Source: Paenibacillus terricola (lineage in GTDB: Bacteria; Bacillota; Bacilli; Paenibacillales; Paenibacillaceae). Taken from it: a stretch of DNA of 64,000 nt. Made by a program: the position numbers and the translations under genes. The notes under the pieces are model-generated. The model did no database searches, was not told where the DNA came from, and worked only from the letters and a program-made list of their open reading frames with translations. The stretch lies in assembly GCF_014779765.1 (NCBI RefSeq), contig NZ_JACXZA010000006.1, positions 310,001 to 374,000 of the forward strand. The letters run 5' to 3'. Below are positions 46,786-55,386 of this stretch, in pieces (within the stretch, counting starts at the first letter, position 1; every line of letters begins with the position of its first letter).

Positions 46786-47256
46786 CTAGAATACCACTTT
46801 CGCCATATAAGGTCCGTTCTCTGCAAAGCCAACACGACCATAAAACTTGAGTGTCTTATCAAAGGTAACAAAACTCTCGTCTGGCAGACATACTTCCAAA
46901 CGTTTAAGAGAATGCTTTCGACAGTACCCTTCAACAGAGCGAACAAGAGCAGCGCCTACCGAAAGACTTCGATACGATGGATGAACCCATAGTTCTTGAA
47001 TGAGTGCATAGGGTCCTCCTCTGAATATAACTTCTTGGACAGAAACAGTTGCACAACCTACGAGGTTACCTTCAGTAGTCTCGGCAATGAAAACAGCTCC
47101 AGTAATCGTGTTATTTATAATTCTTTGAAATACGTCTGATGCCGAGGCAGGCAACTTTACATCCGGTTTCTCCCTTAATTCCGCACACAGCGAGCGTATC
47201 GCCTCAAGTACTTCATGCTCGTCAGTTTTTACGGCTGGACGAACTATCCACCCCAT
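46786..47256 (-). CDS. GNAT-family N-acetyltransferase
   Basis: 156 residues. The acetyl-CoA site is LWVHPSYRSLSVGAALVRSV, followed by the C-terminal FYGRVGFAENGPYMAKVV. The ATG at 47256 gives the usual family start MGWIVRPAVKTDEHEV; ATG 47265 is 3 codons earlier. It follows a NUDIX gene by about 14 bases and is probably in its operon. The substrate is unknown. Confidence 0.83.
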   Translation of the reverse strand: MGWIVRPAVKTDEHEVLEAIRSLCAELREKPDVKLPASASDVFQRIINNTITGAVFIAETTEGNLVGCATVSVQEVIFRGGPYALIQELWVHPSYRSLSVGAALVRSVEGYCRKHSLKRLEVCLPDESFVTFDKTLKFYGRVGFAENGPYMAKVVF

Positions 47257-47270
47257 AGAGCACATCCCCG

Positions 47271-47762
47271 CTAAGTTAATGAAGACTCTTTAAAAGTCGA
47301 TAATTCTTTTGTGTTAATGTGTTTTATATCAGAAATTTGACCGCTCGTAAGCATCTCATAAAGACCGTCAGGAACAAGTTTGTACTGAGGGTTATCTTTA
47401 AAATCATCTAGGTTTTTCCAGACAGCTAGAAACCTTTTGTCTCCTTCAATCCCTTCAAATTCATTCCTGTTATAGTCATCCGATCGGCTGAAGCTCGCTT
47501 CATAAATAAAATCATATTCATGCCCAATTTCTCCGTACCAAGAGAAGATGTGCTCGATAACTCCTAGCAAGTGGGGTTCAATAATATCAATATTAATTTC
47601 CTCTTTCACTTCTCGTATTACGGCTGATCTGCTATCTTCTCCATACTCAATCGTGCCGCCAACCGGGCGAAATGTGATGACGCCATCTTCTTCCGGGAAT
47701 TGTTCAAGTAATATGGAATCTCTTCTTCTAATAATGCAAAGAGAACAAGCTCTATATTGCAA
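47271..47762 (-). CDS. NUDIX hydrolase
   Basis: 163 residues. The NUDIX box is GGTIEYGEDSRSAVIREVKE with EEINI following (G-x5-E-x7-REV-x-EE). It would hydrolyse a nucleoside diphosphate derivative with Mg2+. TTG 47762 is preferred because GAGGAG lies 8 bases upstream; GTG 47771 would overlap that site. It is upstream of a GNAT gene in the same direction. Confidence 0.88.
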   Translation of the reverse strand: MQYRACSLCIIRRRDSILLEQFPEEDGVITFRPVGGTIEYGEDSRSAVIREVKEEINIDIIEPHLLGVIEHIFSWYGEIGHEYDFIYEASFSRSDDYNRNEFEGIEGDKRFLAVWKNLDDFKDNPQYKLVPDGLYEMLTSGQISDIKHINTKELSTFKESSLT

Positions 47763-47793
47763 ATTGTTCACTCCTCATATGCAATAATCAAGA

Positions 47794-48054
47794 CTAATTC
47801 CACCAATCGGGATCTGAATTCCACTTTTCAAATAATGAATTCAAATCTATATCCTCATCTAGTAGTTGTGCCGATATTGGACTGTTACCACATATTTTGC
47901 AAATTAAAGGATAGGAATCAGTCATGATCAGTGAGAGTGTTTTCTCATCTACGTCCAGTGTTTCGGCGTAGTAACATTCATGACTGAACTGCTTATATGG
48001 ATGGTGGTCAACTATATTACATTGGAGAAGAACTTTAAACTTGTTCTTTATAAT
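47794..48054 (-). CDS. Hypothetical protein with a probable ATT start codon
   Basis: 86 residues if started at ATT 48054: IIKNKFKVLLQCNIVDHHPY, then YYAETLDVDEKTLSLIMTD, a CxxC (CKICGNSPIS) and the acidic-aromatic tail FEKWNSDPDWWN. AAAGGAGAG sits 3 bases before ATT at ideal distance, and no ATG, GTG or TTG is available near it. Either ATT is used, or a former ATG has mutated. The frame is free of stops and has protein-like composition, so it is or recently was a gene. Confidence 0.6.
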   Translation of the reverse strand: MIKNKFKVLLQCNIVDHHPYKQFSHECYYAETLDVDEKTLSLIMTDSYPLICKICGNSPISAQLLDEDIDLNSLFEKWNSDPDWWN

Positions 48055-48068
48055 GCTCTCTCCTTTAT

Positions 48069-48134
48069 TTATCTATAGTTCCTCTCTACGTCTTCAGCTA
48101 AAAGTTCTGCTGCATCTATCCATTCCTTCTTCAT
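48069..48134 (-). CDS. Possible 21-residue small protein
   Basis: The sequence MKKEWIDAAELLAEDVERNY plus Arg has AGAGG 7 bases before its ATG and begins 4 bases after the lipoprotein stop. It could be a small amphipathic helix protein or the truncated start of a longer one. Confidence 0.35.
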   Translation of the reverse strand: MKKEWIDAAELLAEDVERNYR

Positions 48135-48138
48135 CTAT

Positions 48139-48720
48139 TTACCTCTTTAACTCCAAATAATTCATACTGTATTCTTCGCCCAAGAAATTCATCGTTCCGG
48201 AAAATCCGTTTAACTTCCACTCTCCATCTGTGCCTGGAGTGAAGATATACTCTCTTGCCCAGCCCTTCAGCTTCGCATCATCACCGTCATATTGTTCCTT
48301 AATGGTTAAGCTGGTTTGATTAAAAAACTCATTCTCGTAGTAACTCTTATAAACAGAAGCATTCGTTATGGTTATTCCTTTATGAAAGACAGTTGGATAA
48401 AACATGTTCTTGTTTACATACAAGTCTGACTCGGGATCGGCATCCATATTGTTAATAAATAATATGGATAGAATATCCCTAGCATGGTCTCCAAACTCTA
48501 CGGTAAAAGATTTCTCTAATTGCTGGTACTCCAATTGTGACACCTTTTCTTTCGACGCTACATCGATGATCATTTGTTCTTTCTTCTTAACCATAGCGGT
48601 TGCGGTATTCATGTCGAAATCAATGGTCTCTTCTTTTATAGGCTTTATTTGTTCGGATGACTGACAAGCTGACAACAACAAAGTAACCAAAATGGTTAAA
48701 AATAAATTGAATTTCCTCAT
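48139..48720 (-). CDS. Lipoprotein of unknown function
   Basis: 193 residues. The lipobox is LVTLLLSACQSS (Cys19). The mature part is acidic and mixed alpha/beta, with REYIFTPGTDGEWKLNGFSG near the end as in several Firmicute surface lipoproteins. The ATG is preceded by GGGGAGAG. Anchored on the outer membrane face; no recognised domain. Confidence 0.78.
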   Translation of the reverse strand: MRKFNLFLTILVTLLLSACQSSEQIKPIKEETIDFDMNTATAMVKKKEQMIIDVASKEKVSQLEYQQLEKSFTVEFGDHARDILSILFINNMDADPESDLYVNKNMFYPTVFHKGITITNASVYKSYYENEFFNQTSLTIKEQYDGDDAKLKGWAREYIFTPGTDGEWKLNGFSGTMNFLGEEYSMNYLELKR

Positions 48721-48827
48721 AGTAAACTTCTCTCCCCTTGTATATATAGCTTCTCTAAGTTGGGACGCGATCTCTTATTTTGAAAATTATAACATCCACC
48801 TCAATCTTTCTTCCACCTCTCACGAAA

Positions 48828-48865
48828 AAACAGCCAGTCCACGGTTTCCCGGTTGCTGGCTGTTT
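48828..48865 (-). terminator. Terminator of the YbjQ-type operon
   Basis: AAACAGCCAG pairs with CTGGCTGTTT; the minus strand continues TTTCGTG. It lies about 67 bases past the stop at 48933. Confidence 0.65.
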
Positions 48866-48932
48866 CGTTGTAGTTTATACTCCAACTACGGCTTGTCTGT
48901 GCCGTTTCAAGTTCATTCGACTATAGCTCGCT

Positions 48933-49157
48933 CTATTCAGGAATGTAGATTCGCTCACCCGTATCCGGGTTGTAATACACTCTCTGCTTCTCACTCGTAA
49001 CGGGATCTACGCTAACTTCCTCTGTGCGGATAAACCCGTTGGGAATAACGCTAGACTTCCTTTTCTTGTATCGTTTGTCATAGACAAGCACCGATAAAAT
49101 AATGATAACCACTAAAATAACGAACTGAACACCATAGTAGCTAACAATCCATTTCAT
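48933..49157 (-). CDS. Small single-helix membrane protein
   Basis: 74 residues. One N-terminal membrane helix (YYGVQFVILVVIIILSVLVY), a basic stretch (DKRYKKRKSS) and a soluble tail ending YYNPDTGERIYIPE. It follows the YbjQ-family gene by 2 bases and must be co-translated with it. The tail, with its Asn-Pro-Asp-Thr-Gly-Glu-Arg core, is of unknown role. Confidence 0.78.
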   Translation of the reverse strand: MKWIVSYYGVQFVILVVIIILSVLVYDKRYKKRKSSVIPNGFIRTEEVSVDPVTSEKQRVYYNPDTGERIYIPE

Positions 49158-49159
49158 TC

Positions 49160-49480
49160 TTATTCTTTCTCAACCACTACGGCGGTGCCGTATGCTACGA
49201 TTTCACCCATCGTTTTTCCAATCTCCCCTGAATCAAAACGAACCATCACGATGCCGTTCGCGCCCATTGCCTGAGCATTTTGTACCAATCGATCCATGGA
49301 TTCTTTGCGGAGATCTTCCAGCAACGAAGTAAACTGTTTGATTTCGCCCCCCACCAAACCTTTGAAAGCAGCTTTGATGTCAGCTCCAATCCCGCGACTC
49401 CTGACAATCAGTCCAAAGCACATCCCTTTGACTTCTTTGACTTTATATCCCGGAATGTTTTCTGTCGTAACGATGATCAT
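49160..49480 (-). CDS. YbjQ/UPF0145-family protein
   Basis: 106 residues, the usual length. Family motifs are TTENIPGYKVKEVKGMCFG, VRSRGIGADIKAAFKGLVGG, and ANGIVMVRFDSGEIG with EIVAYGTAVVVE. The family is sometimes labelled heavy-metal binding, but its role is not established; the fold oligomerises into rings in relatives. It is the first gene of a two-gene operon with a small membrane protein. Confidence 0.9.
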   Translation of the reverse strand: MIIVTTENIPGYKVKEVKGMCFGLIVRSRGIGADIKAAFKGLVGGEIKQFTSLLEDLRKESMDRLVQNAQAMGANGIVMVRFDSGEIGKTMGEIVAYGTAVVVEKE

Positions 49481-49550
49481 ATGTACGCCCGCCTTTTTAG
49501 TTTTTTCTTTATTTTAACAAATTTATTATAAAGTTATTAAGCACCAAAAA

Positions 49551-49583
49551 AGCCTTGCCCTTCACACTGTGATTGGCAAGGCT
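49551..49583 (-). terminator. Terminator of the DUF5667-like gene
   Basis: AGCCTTGCC pairs with GGCAAGGCT; the minus strand continues TTTTTTGG. Confidence 0.8.
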
Positions 49584-49617
49584 CAGTCCTATCTATAATT
49601 TTACCAGCTAGTCAATT

Positions 49618-50604
49618 TTAGTCATCGTTATCGTCATCATGGTCGTCATCTTCACCTTGGTTGTCTTCCTTAAGTTGTTTATGAATCGCTTTCCATTTCG
49701 CATGTGCTTCCTTCTTAGCAGCCTTCTCCTTCTCGTGCTCTGCTTTTATCAATTCCTTCGACTTCTCGTGAGCCTCCTGTTTTGCATCGTTGTCATCCGC
49801 GTCGTCGTCTTCATCCTCATCGTCTTTATCATTATTCGCTTTAATTTTGGTTTGGGCTAGCTTGGTCTCAGCTTTCACAGTTGTGGCGGGCTGGGTCACT
49901 ACCGTCGCTTGAGCTTGAGGCTGCTGATCGATCGATGCTTGCAATGCTTCTAACTTCTTTGACAACTCGTCCAATTTATTGTTAATCTTTTGTTCCAATT
50001 CAGCTTTTGCAGTGGGATTCTGCACTTTATTTAAAACATGCGTCAATTGTTCGATGTTATGACGAATTTGCTTCGCGATGACTGCTTTCTTCTTTGCTTC
50101 GTTCTTGTCCTTGGAATCTTCTTTATCTGTTTTGTCTGCTTTGTCTGATTTATCTTCTTTATCTGCTTCAACATCCGTTGTTGGGCTGATTAGCGCCGTG
50201 AGCAGGATGGCCAGCGACTGGTTCGAAATGGCGTTATTCAGCGTACTTGCTGCAAGATCGGTCTGCCCTGCTTCCAGTTGTTCATTCGCATCCTTGATCT
50301 TATCTTGGGTGAGCGAATCCAGCAGTTTCCCTCTTTCCGTGCCGTCTACCGTAAAGACAATTTGGATTTTTTCCGCTAGCGAAATAATTGCCCGGATCAG
50401 CCCCTCAGGCGCATACCCCGTCCATGTGAGTGTTTGTCCGTTATCCGAAACTGGCTGTATTGCAACGGTATCCGTGGTTGCCGACGTTGTGACGGAAGTG
50501 TCATTCCCATCTGCGTAAACCGCCGTTGTTCCAATGCCCATCGCCAATACGCAGGACAATACTCCGTTCAACATTACCTTGTTCAGCTTTCTAGTTGGTT
50601 TCAT
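49618..50604 (-). CDS. Secreted DUF5667-like protein with charged repeats
   Basis: 328 residues. A signal peptide (about 1-32, ending AVYA) is followed by a helical region (IRAIISLAEKIQIVFTVDGTE, EQLEAGQTDLAASTLNNAIS) as in DUF5667 secreted proteins. It then turns into Asp/Lys/Glu-rich repeats, a coiled-coil-like stretch and a C-terminus of almost pure Asp/Asn/Glu (DDDHDDDNDD). The acidic end may bind Ca2+ or other cations at the wall. ATG 50604 with GAGGAG upstream. Function unknown. Confidence 0.75.
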   Translation of the reverse strand: MKPTRKLNKVMLNGVLSCVLAMGIGTTAVYADGNDTSVTTSATTDTVAIQPVSDNGQTLTWTGYAPEGLIRAIISLAEKIQIVFTVDGTERGKLLDSLTQDKIKDANEQLEAGQTDLAASTLNNAISNQSLAILLTALISPTTDVEADKEDKSDKADKTDKEDSKDKNEAKKKAVIAKQIRHNIEQLTHVLNKVQNPTAKAELEQKINNKLDELSKKLEALQASIDQQPQAQATVVTQPATTVKAETKLAQTKIKANNDKDDEDEDDDADDNDAKQEAHEKSKELIKAEHEKEKAAKKEAHAKWKAIHKQLKEDNQGEDDDHDDDNDD

Positions 50605-50814
50605 CAATGGTCTCCTCTGCTTGTATCGTTGTAGTTGAAAACACTTACATAAGAGTTCGAGGAGCTCGGAAATTTTCAGTGGGTAGATACAAGCCGATTA
50701 AAGAATCTTCATAATAATCCCTGAACATTGAGCTTCGCTCATCCAGCATCAAAACTTCATATCCCCCATTCCCGCCATGCTATCGTATCTCGGCCAAGGT
50801 TGATGCAAGCACAG

Positions 50815-50850
50815 AAAGAGCCTGCCACCTTTCGCGGTGACAGGCTCTTT
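50815..50850 (-). terminator. Terminator of the ECF-pentapeptide gene
   Basis: AAAGAGCCTG and CAGGCTCTTT form the base with CACC and GGTG above a TTTCGC loop, about 85 bases after the stop. Confidence 0.75.
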
Positions 50851-50935
50851 CTCTTCCGCGTTTTCAACAAACGGTCATGGCCGGCCTGGGCTTCTAAAAG
50901 ATAAGATGGAAACAGCTGCCACCTTATCGCATTTA

Positions 50936-51946
50936 TTATTGCGGTTGATTACCGCCTTTATTATAGCTTTCCAGCAGCACGTCTATTGAGACCCCATTGA
51001 TTGTCAAGCCAGCAATTTCGCAATCCCGTATGTCTACATTGGAGAGGTTGCAATTCAGGAAGACTGTACCGCTTAGGTCGCAACGTTCAAACGTATTAGC
51101 CTTGCCTTGCAAAGTAATATCGTGGAAATGAGCGCCTCCCATTTCACAGTTGGATACCTCGATTTCCCATAAACCAACCTCGTCGAATTTCGCTAGGTGC
51201 ATGTTGATATCATGGAAGACGGCTTTGCTCATGTTGATATTATCAAATTTAGAGCTTTCCAGATTGATGTTATTGAAGTTTGCTTTGGACATGTCGATGT
51301 CGTCAAAACCGCTTTCTCCCATTATGACGCGACGGAATTGAGATTCGGACATTCTTTCGTCTTGAAAGACCTTCTTCTTAAATTCTTCATTTAATTTGTT
51401 TTGGTTGAGATTTTCATTCACCATGCTCAGCATCTCCTTCTTTAATAGCGTTCTTGACCTGCGGAGTCTGCTCTCCACTGCATCGACTGAAATGCCAAGG
51501 AAATCGCCAATTTCCCTTGCCTTGTAATCATCGATGTAATAAAGAACTGTGACGATACGGTTTCTCTCGGATAAGGTGTTTAGCGCACTCCAAACCTCAT
51601 TGCGGAACTCTTTCCTCAACAACGCATCTTCGGCTGTCTCTAATAGAGGTGCATCGATTGTTTCTGCGAGTTCGTAACGTTTGTTCGATCGGAACCAATC
51701 GATGCATTCCCTGGCGGTCACAGCATATAGCCAGCTTCCTAATTTCTCAGCTTCTTGCAAATGGTTCAATTTCCTAAAGGTCTTAACGAAGACCTCCTGC
51801 GCAACATCCTGCGCCGTGTGATAATCGCCAAGCTTGCTGTATGCCACTCCGTACACTGCATTGGCATACTTCTCGATGAGTTCGCTGAACGCTTCGATGT
51901 CGCCGTTTCTCACCCTAGCCAGCAATTCTGAATCCGAGCTAGTCAC
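50936..51946 (-). CDS. ECF sigma factor fused to a pentapeptide-like repeat domain
   Basis: 336 residues. Sigma region 2 is at about 20-90 (YANAVYGVAYSKLGDYHTAQ, DVAQEVFVKTFRKL, then TARECIDWFR) and region 4 at about 120-170 (VLYYIDDYKAREIGDFLGIS). From about residue 215 the protein has repeats such as KANFNNINLESSKFDNINMS and KAVFHDINM, ending with FERCDLSGTVFLNCNLSNVD, which look like a right-handed pentapeptide beta-helix. GTG 51946 is chosen because AAAGGAGGG lies upstream. The C-terminal part may sense a signal or act as a built-in anti-sigma; no anti-sigma gene adjoins. Confidence 0.85.
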   Translation of the reverse strand: MTSSDSELLARVRNGDIEAFSELIEKYANAVYGVAYSKLGDYHTAQDVAQEVFVKTFRKLNHLQEAEKLGSWLYAVTARECIDWFRSNKRYELAETIDAPLLETAEDALLRKEFRNEVWSALNTLSERNRIVTVLYYIDDYKAREIGDFLGISVDAVESRLRRSRTLLKKEMLSMVNENLNQNKLNEEFKKKVFQDERMSESQFRRVIMGESGFDDIDMSKANFNNINLESSKFDNINMSKAVFHDINMHLAKFDEVGLWEIEVSNCEMGGAHFHDITLQGKANTFERCDLSGTVFLNCNLSNVDIRDCEIAGLTINGVSIDVLLESYNKGGNQPQ

Positions 51947-52336
51947 ATTTGCCCTCCTTTCGATCAATCTCATTACATAGACGGAAGAAGGTAGAAGAAA
52001 CCGTCTTTGTTTATTAATCTTTTTGTTGAAGCTATTGAATATTGAAAGCTTTAAGCTAATTCTACACAACTAAGGCTGCCATTTGGCAGCTTTAGAGGAA
52101 CAGTAGAAACAATCGATCTTATTCCAGCTGTCTTTGCCATTTTAGATTTAGAAATCAAATGGTTGTTATGTAAATAAATGCATCTTTTGGAACAATGGCT
52201 ATATGAACTAAAATGAAAGCGTATTCATAAAACGTAAGGAATGGAGGTTTATTTAAAGAAATTAACTACGCAATGGAGCACTAACAGCAGGTACGATGTT
52301 CTATTGTTTAAACAATTTACAAGAGGAGGATTTATG

Positions 52337-52720
52337 ATGAAGAAGAAATTGGGATTTCTATTTGCAATGTGTTTGACTCTTATATTGGTGCTTCCTGCCT
52401 CCGTGTTCGCTGCTACGGTCGATGTTAATTTATACGATTCATTCGACGGCAAGAAGCTGACACTCAGCCTATATGCATACGATGAAACCCACCAGCCTTC
52501 ATCCGAGGCTCCGACTGTTGTCAAAGCGACTTTGATGAGCGGGACGCCAGGTTATTATGTATATCAAACGGTCTATCTTACATTAACGTCCTCTAATCCG
52601 AGTCAAGGACTATATGTGTATACATCCAATACACTGCCTTCGGGATGGACAGTCATCGAAATTACAGCTAGCTTCAGTATGGTCTACGTTGGCAAATCGG
52701 CCAATTATCAGATCATTTAG
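52337..52720 (+). CDS. Small secreted beta-rich protein, unknown
   Basis: 127 residues. A clear signal peptide (KKKLGFLFAMCLTLILVLPA, cleaved near VFA-ATV) precedes a mature protein rich in Thr, Ser and Tyr (YLTLTSSNPSQGLYVYTSN). AGGAGG lies 7 bases before this ATG; another ATG at 52334 is 4 bases from it. No family recognised; an exported surface or antimicrobial-type protein is possible. Confidence 0.7.
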   Translation: MKKKLGFLFAMCLTLILVLPASVFAATVDVNLYDSFDGKKLTLSLYAYDETHQPSSEAPTVVKATLMSGTPGYYVYQTVYLTLTSSNPSQGLYVYTSNTLPSGWTVIEITASFSMVYVGKSANYQII

Positions 52721-52790
52721 TTGGTTTAAACGTAATTAAGCAGGAGGAGGCGTCCAGCCTCCTTCCTCTCCCCTTTTGCTTCCCAATAAA

Positions 52791-53129
52791 TTATTCGACC
52801 TCCCGTTGCTCTTTCCCCATAAGAATTCCCGCCAACAGATAACATAATGAAGCAGCTATAAACAGCTTGAATATACTAGGCGTCATAGCCATGTAGAGGC
52901 TTAGAGGCAACGACCAAATAAATGCGAGGAAAAGGATGAAACGTTTCTTAATAATCGTGCCTATTCCTGCAACAAATGCCGGTGCTGCAAGAAATGCTCC
53001 CGTTCTTATCAGGACATCATTGCTCGGCGCAGCAGAATGATATGGATTATGGAAAATTAAAATGAACCATAACGCTACTGTTCCTAGTGATGAAAGGATA
53101 CCAAAATATTTCCAGATTGGTATTTCCAC
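52791..53129 (-). CDS. Four-helix membrane protein, unknown
   Basis: 112 residues with four hydrophobic segments and short loops; the C-terminus is charged (GKEQREVE). GGAGG lies ahead of a GTG start. It is probably in an operon with the membrane protein at 53162 and the gene at 53471. Family not recognised. Confidence 0.65.
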   Translation of the reverse strand: MEIPIWKYFGILSSLGTVALWFILIFHNPYHSAAPSNDVLIRTGAFLAAPAFVAGIGTIIKKRFILFLAFIWSLPLSLYMAMTPSIFKLFIAASLCYLLAGILMGKEQREVE

Positions 53130-53161
53130 AGCTACTGGCCTCCAAAGTAAATTCCATTATC

Positions 53162-53446
53162 TTATTTGTTCTGGTGATATTCGTTTTCGTGCATCTTTAT
53201 ATCTTTATTGCGATCACTCTTTAAGTGTATCGAGAACGCTAATAAGGACCCGAATATCCACGCAGGTAATGAATAAAAGCATATAACCTTCAGATCATTC
53301 TCAAAGTCGCTAGGTGGATTAACTGCAGGGATGAAGCCAACCACAACAATCCATATGATGCCCATTAACCCTTGGACTATTTTTATATATCGCCATGTTA
53401 ATAAAGGGATTACGAAAAATAGGATTGCTAATAGACTATTCAGCAA
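53162..53446 (-). CDS. Small three-helix membrane protein, unknown
   Basis: 94 residues with three hydrophobic helices (1-20, 25-45, 55-75) and a polar C-terminus with His/Asn/Lys. The start is a TTG with GGAG 8 bases upstream. Located 24 bases after the gene at 53471 and 32 bases before the next membrane gene, consistent with one operon. Confidence 0.6.
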   Translation of the reverse strand: MLNSLLAILFFVIPLLTWRYIKIVQGLMGIIWIVVVGFIPAVNPPSDFENDLKVICFYSLPAWIFGSLLAFSIHLKSDRNKDIKMHENEYHQNK

Positions 53447-53470
53447 ATTATCGTCTCCATTCGTTCGAGC

Positions 53471-53998
53471 TCATTTAACTTCTATAACAAATACGGACGA
53501 TGTATCCCCTTTAGAATATTTACCATCAGCAGTTGTCCAGTATGCCGAAATACCGTAGTAGTAAATACCTTGTTCCTTCGGAGCAATAAATGAACCATTG
53601 TTAAAAGGAATTTGAGTCGACTTATATTCATCACCAAATTGCTGAATGCTCAACGTATTAGGTTTCGGCTTGTAAGAAAACGAAACTTTGATGGCTGCTC
53701 CAGGGTTAACCGGGGTGGGAGAAACCCCTTGCAGCTGAGATTTTCCGCCTGCATAATCTGCACACCCCAAGTTGCTCCAGCAATAACTGCTTTGTATAAC
53801 CGGGATTTGTATTTGCTCCGAAGTGACCTTGGGAAGCGGCGGGGCTTTTTTGCTAATAGGTATGCCAGCTTTCTTTGCATAGCCTTCAAACCTTGTATTG
53901 GATAGCACATCTCCCACAGTAGGGGTTAAATAAACGATGCCCACTAGTAAAGCTATCAATGCCATGAAAGCTATAAACAATCCCTTTTTAAGACTCAT
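53471..53998 (-). CDS. Membrane-anchored extracytoplasmic protein, unknown
   Basis: 175 residues. One N-terminal membrane anchor (GLFIAFMALIALLVGIVYL), then an outside domain with Pro-rich spacer and a cysteine pair (SSYCWSNLGCADYAGG) and a beta-sandwich-like end (GIYYYGISAYWTTADGKYSK). ATG 53998 has AAGGGGG upstream. It is the first of a likely three-gene operon with two membrane proteins. No family assigned. Confidence 0.72.
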   Translation of the reverse strand: MSLKKGLFIAFMALIALLVGIVYLTPTVGDVLSNTRFEGYAKKAGIPISKKAPPLPKVTSEQIQIPVIQSSYCWSNLGCADYAGGKSQLQGVSPTPVNPGAAIKVSFSYKPKPNTLSIQQFGDEYKSTQIPFNNGSFIAPKEQGIYYYGISAYWTTADGKYSKGDTSSVFVIEVK

Positions 53999-54095
53999 TC
54001 CAAGCCCCCTTGATCTTCTTGCAGTCGTTTCCATCATCGACGTGTCGTATAGTGAATTTGTTTCAAATTTCGTTATAATTGCCCATTAATTGAAA

Positions 54096-54127
54096 AAGAG
54101 CGGAGTTCATCTCTGAACTCCGCTCTT
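54096..54127 (-). terminator. Terminator of the sigma/anti-sigma operon
   Basis: A perfect 14-bp stem, AAGAGCGGAGTTCA and TGAACTCCGCTCTT, with a TCTC loop; the minus strand continues TTTCAATTAATG. Confidence 0.8.
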
Positions 54128-54172
54128 GAAGGAATGAATCCTCCATCATGTCTCCAACCGATATGCTTGTTT

Positions 54173-54700
54173 TTATTGCTGCGGAGCCATGTTGTTGTAA
54201 ATGTTCGTCGCGTTGACCTTACCCGTGCTGAGGTCGTCGGTCGTGAAGCCGGATACGATGTTCCCGACCTTGAATTCCTTCTGCAGCAGCTCTTCGGATG
54301 GAGCGGCTGCCGTCGCGCCGTCGATGCCCATCTTCGTCTCTGGCGTCACGGTGACCCATAGATCGCCAACCTTGAAGCTCTTGCCGTCCGCACTCACTTC
54401 GGAGATGATGCCGTCAATGTTGACCGCCACCTTGCCCATGGTCGGCGGCTTCGTCGTCTCGGTAACCCCAGGCGGAGACGAAGGCGTCGACGCCGGGGAG
54501 TCCTGATTGAGTGTGATAAGACCCACCGCTAACACCGCGCACGCTGCAACGCCAACCGTCCAACCCATTACTTTTCTCTTCTTCGCCAATTCCATATTCA
54601 TCGTCCCCTTATGATTGATCAATTTGTTATAGGTCGCTTCTTGAAAATCCTCGCTCGTCTTCAAATGGGACATTGCGGACTTATAAACAGACTTCTTCAT
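54173..54700 (-). CDS. Putative anti-sigma factor, membrane protein
   Basis: 175 residues: a cytoplasmic N-terminus (about 1-45, MKKSVYKSAMSHLKTSEDFQ), one membrane helix (about 47-65, MGWTVGVAACAVLAVGLITL), a Ser/Pro/Thr linker and an outside domain with DGIISEVSADGKSFKVGDLW. Its position directly behind and overlapping (20 bases) an ECF sigma gene makes an anti-sigma role likely, though no zinc-finger motif is present. ATG 54700 is preferred with GGAGG 8 bases upstream. Confidence 0.72.
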   Translation of the reverse strand: MKKSVYKSAMSHLKTSEDFQEATYNKLINHKGTMNMELAKKRKVMGWTVGVAACAVLAVGLITLNQDSPASTPSSPPGVTETTKPPTMGKVAVNIDGIISEVSADGKSFKVGDLWVTVTPETKMGIDGATAAAPSEELLQKEFKVGNIVSGFTTDDLSTGKVNATNIYNNMAPQQ

Positions 54701-55178
54701 CCTCCATGCCTCCAATCTTCTCCTTCAGAATTGCGCGCCCTCTCGCCATCCATGTCCCCACCGTAGCTGGTTTGGCGTCAAGGATCGTCGCGATCTCCTG
54801 GATGGAATACCCTTCATAATAGTGCAGATGAATCGGAATCCGATATTTCTTGTCTAAGGCCAGCACGGCCTGCAGAACGTCGCTCTCTTCCTTAGGAAGG
54901 TAGCTCAGGTCTTCGGGAACCGGGTTGCGGCTGCGGAACCAACCGGTCTTCAGCATATTTTTGCTTTTATTAATTGTCGCTCGGATAAGCCAAGCTTTCT
55001 CATGTTCGTCATTATCGAATACGGGGTGTCTCTGCAGATAGGCGAGAAAGACATCCTGCGCGACTTCTTCCGCGTCCGCCGTGTTCTTCAAGTACGTGAA
55101 GGCAACCCTGATCAAGCTTTGCGAATAAAGATCCAAGGCCCGTCGCACAGATTCATTGAGCTCGAATGAATTGTACAC
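54681..55178 (-). CDS. ECF RNA polymerase sigma factor (SigW/SigV-like)
   Basis: 165 residues, standard ECF length. Region 2 is YSQSLIRVAFTYLKNTADAE with EVAQDVFLAYLQR; region 4 is IHLHYYEGYSIQEIATILDA followed by KPATVGTWMARGRAILKEKI. GTG 55178 is chosen because AAAGGAGG lies 7 bases ahead. It overlaps the putative anti-sigma gene downstream; the stimulus and regulon are unknown. Confidence 0.9.
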   Translation of the reverse strand: MYNSFELNESVRRALDLYSQSLIRVAFTYLKNTADAEEVAQDVFLAYLQRHPVFDNDEHEKAWLIRATINKSKNMLKTGWFRSRNPVPEDLSYLPKEESDVLQAVLALDKKYRIPIHLHYYEGYSIQEIATILDAKPATVGTWMARGRAILKEKIGGMEDEEVCL

Positions 55179-55320
55179 CTCAGCACCTCCTTTCACCTTC
55201 AATACAACTGAGTGCCCGATTATTTTTCACAAGTGCAAATTTTTTTGATAAAAATATTCTCTTCAAGGCTCTAGACGAGCCGCAGCGTACAAAGGGATGC
55301 AGCCTTCGGGCAAGCAAAAA

Positions 55321-55345
55321 ATCCCGCCTCATAATGAGACGGGAT
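55321..55345 (-). terminator. Terminator of the signal-peptidase-like gene
   Basis: ATCCCGCCTCAT pairs with ATGAGACGGGAT; the minus strand continues TTTTTTGC. Confidence 0.85.
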
Positions 55346-55386
55346 ACTTGGCATACAAATATACAGTTTAATGACGGCTCGTGCTC

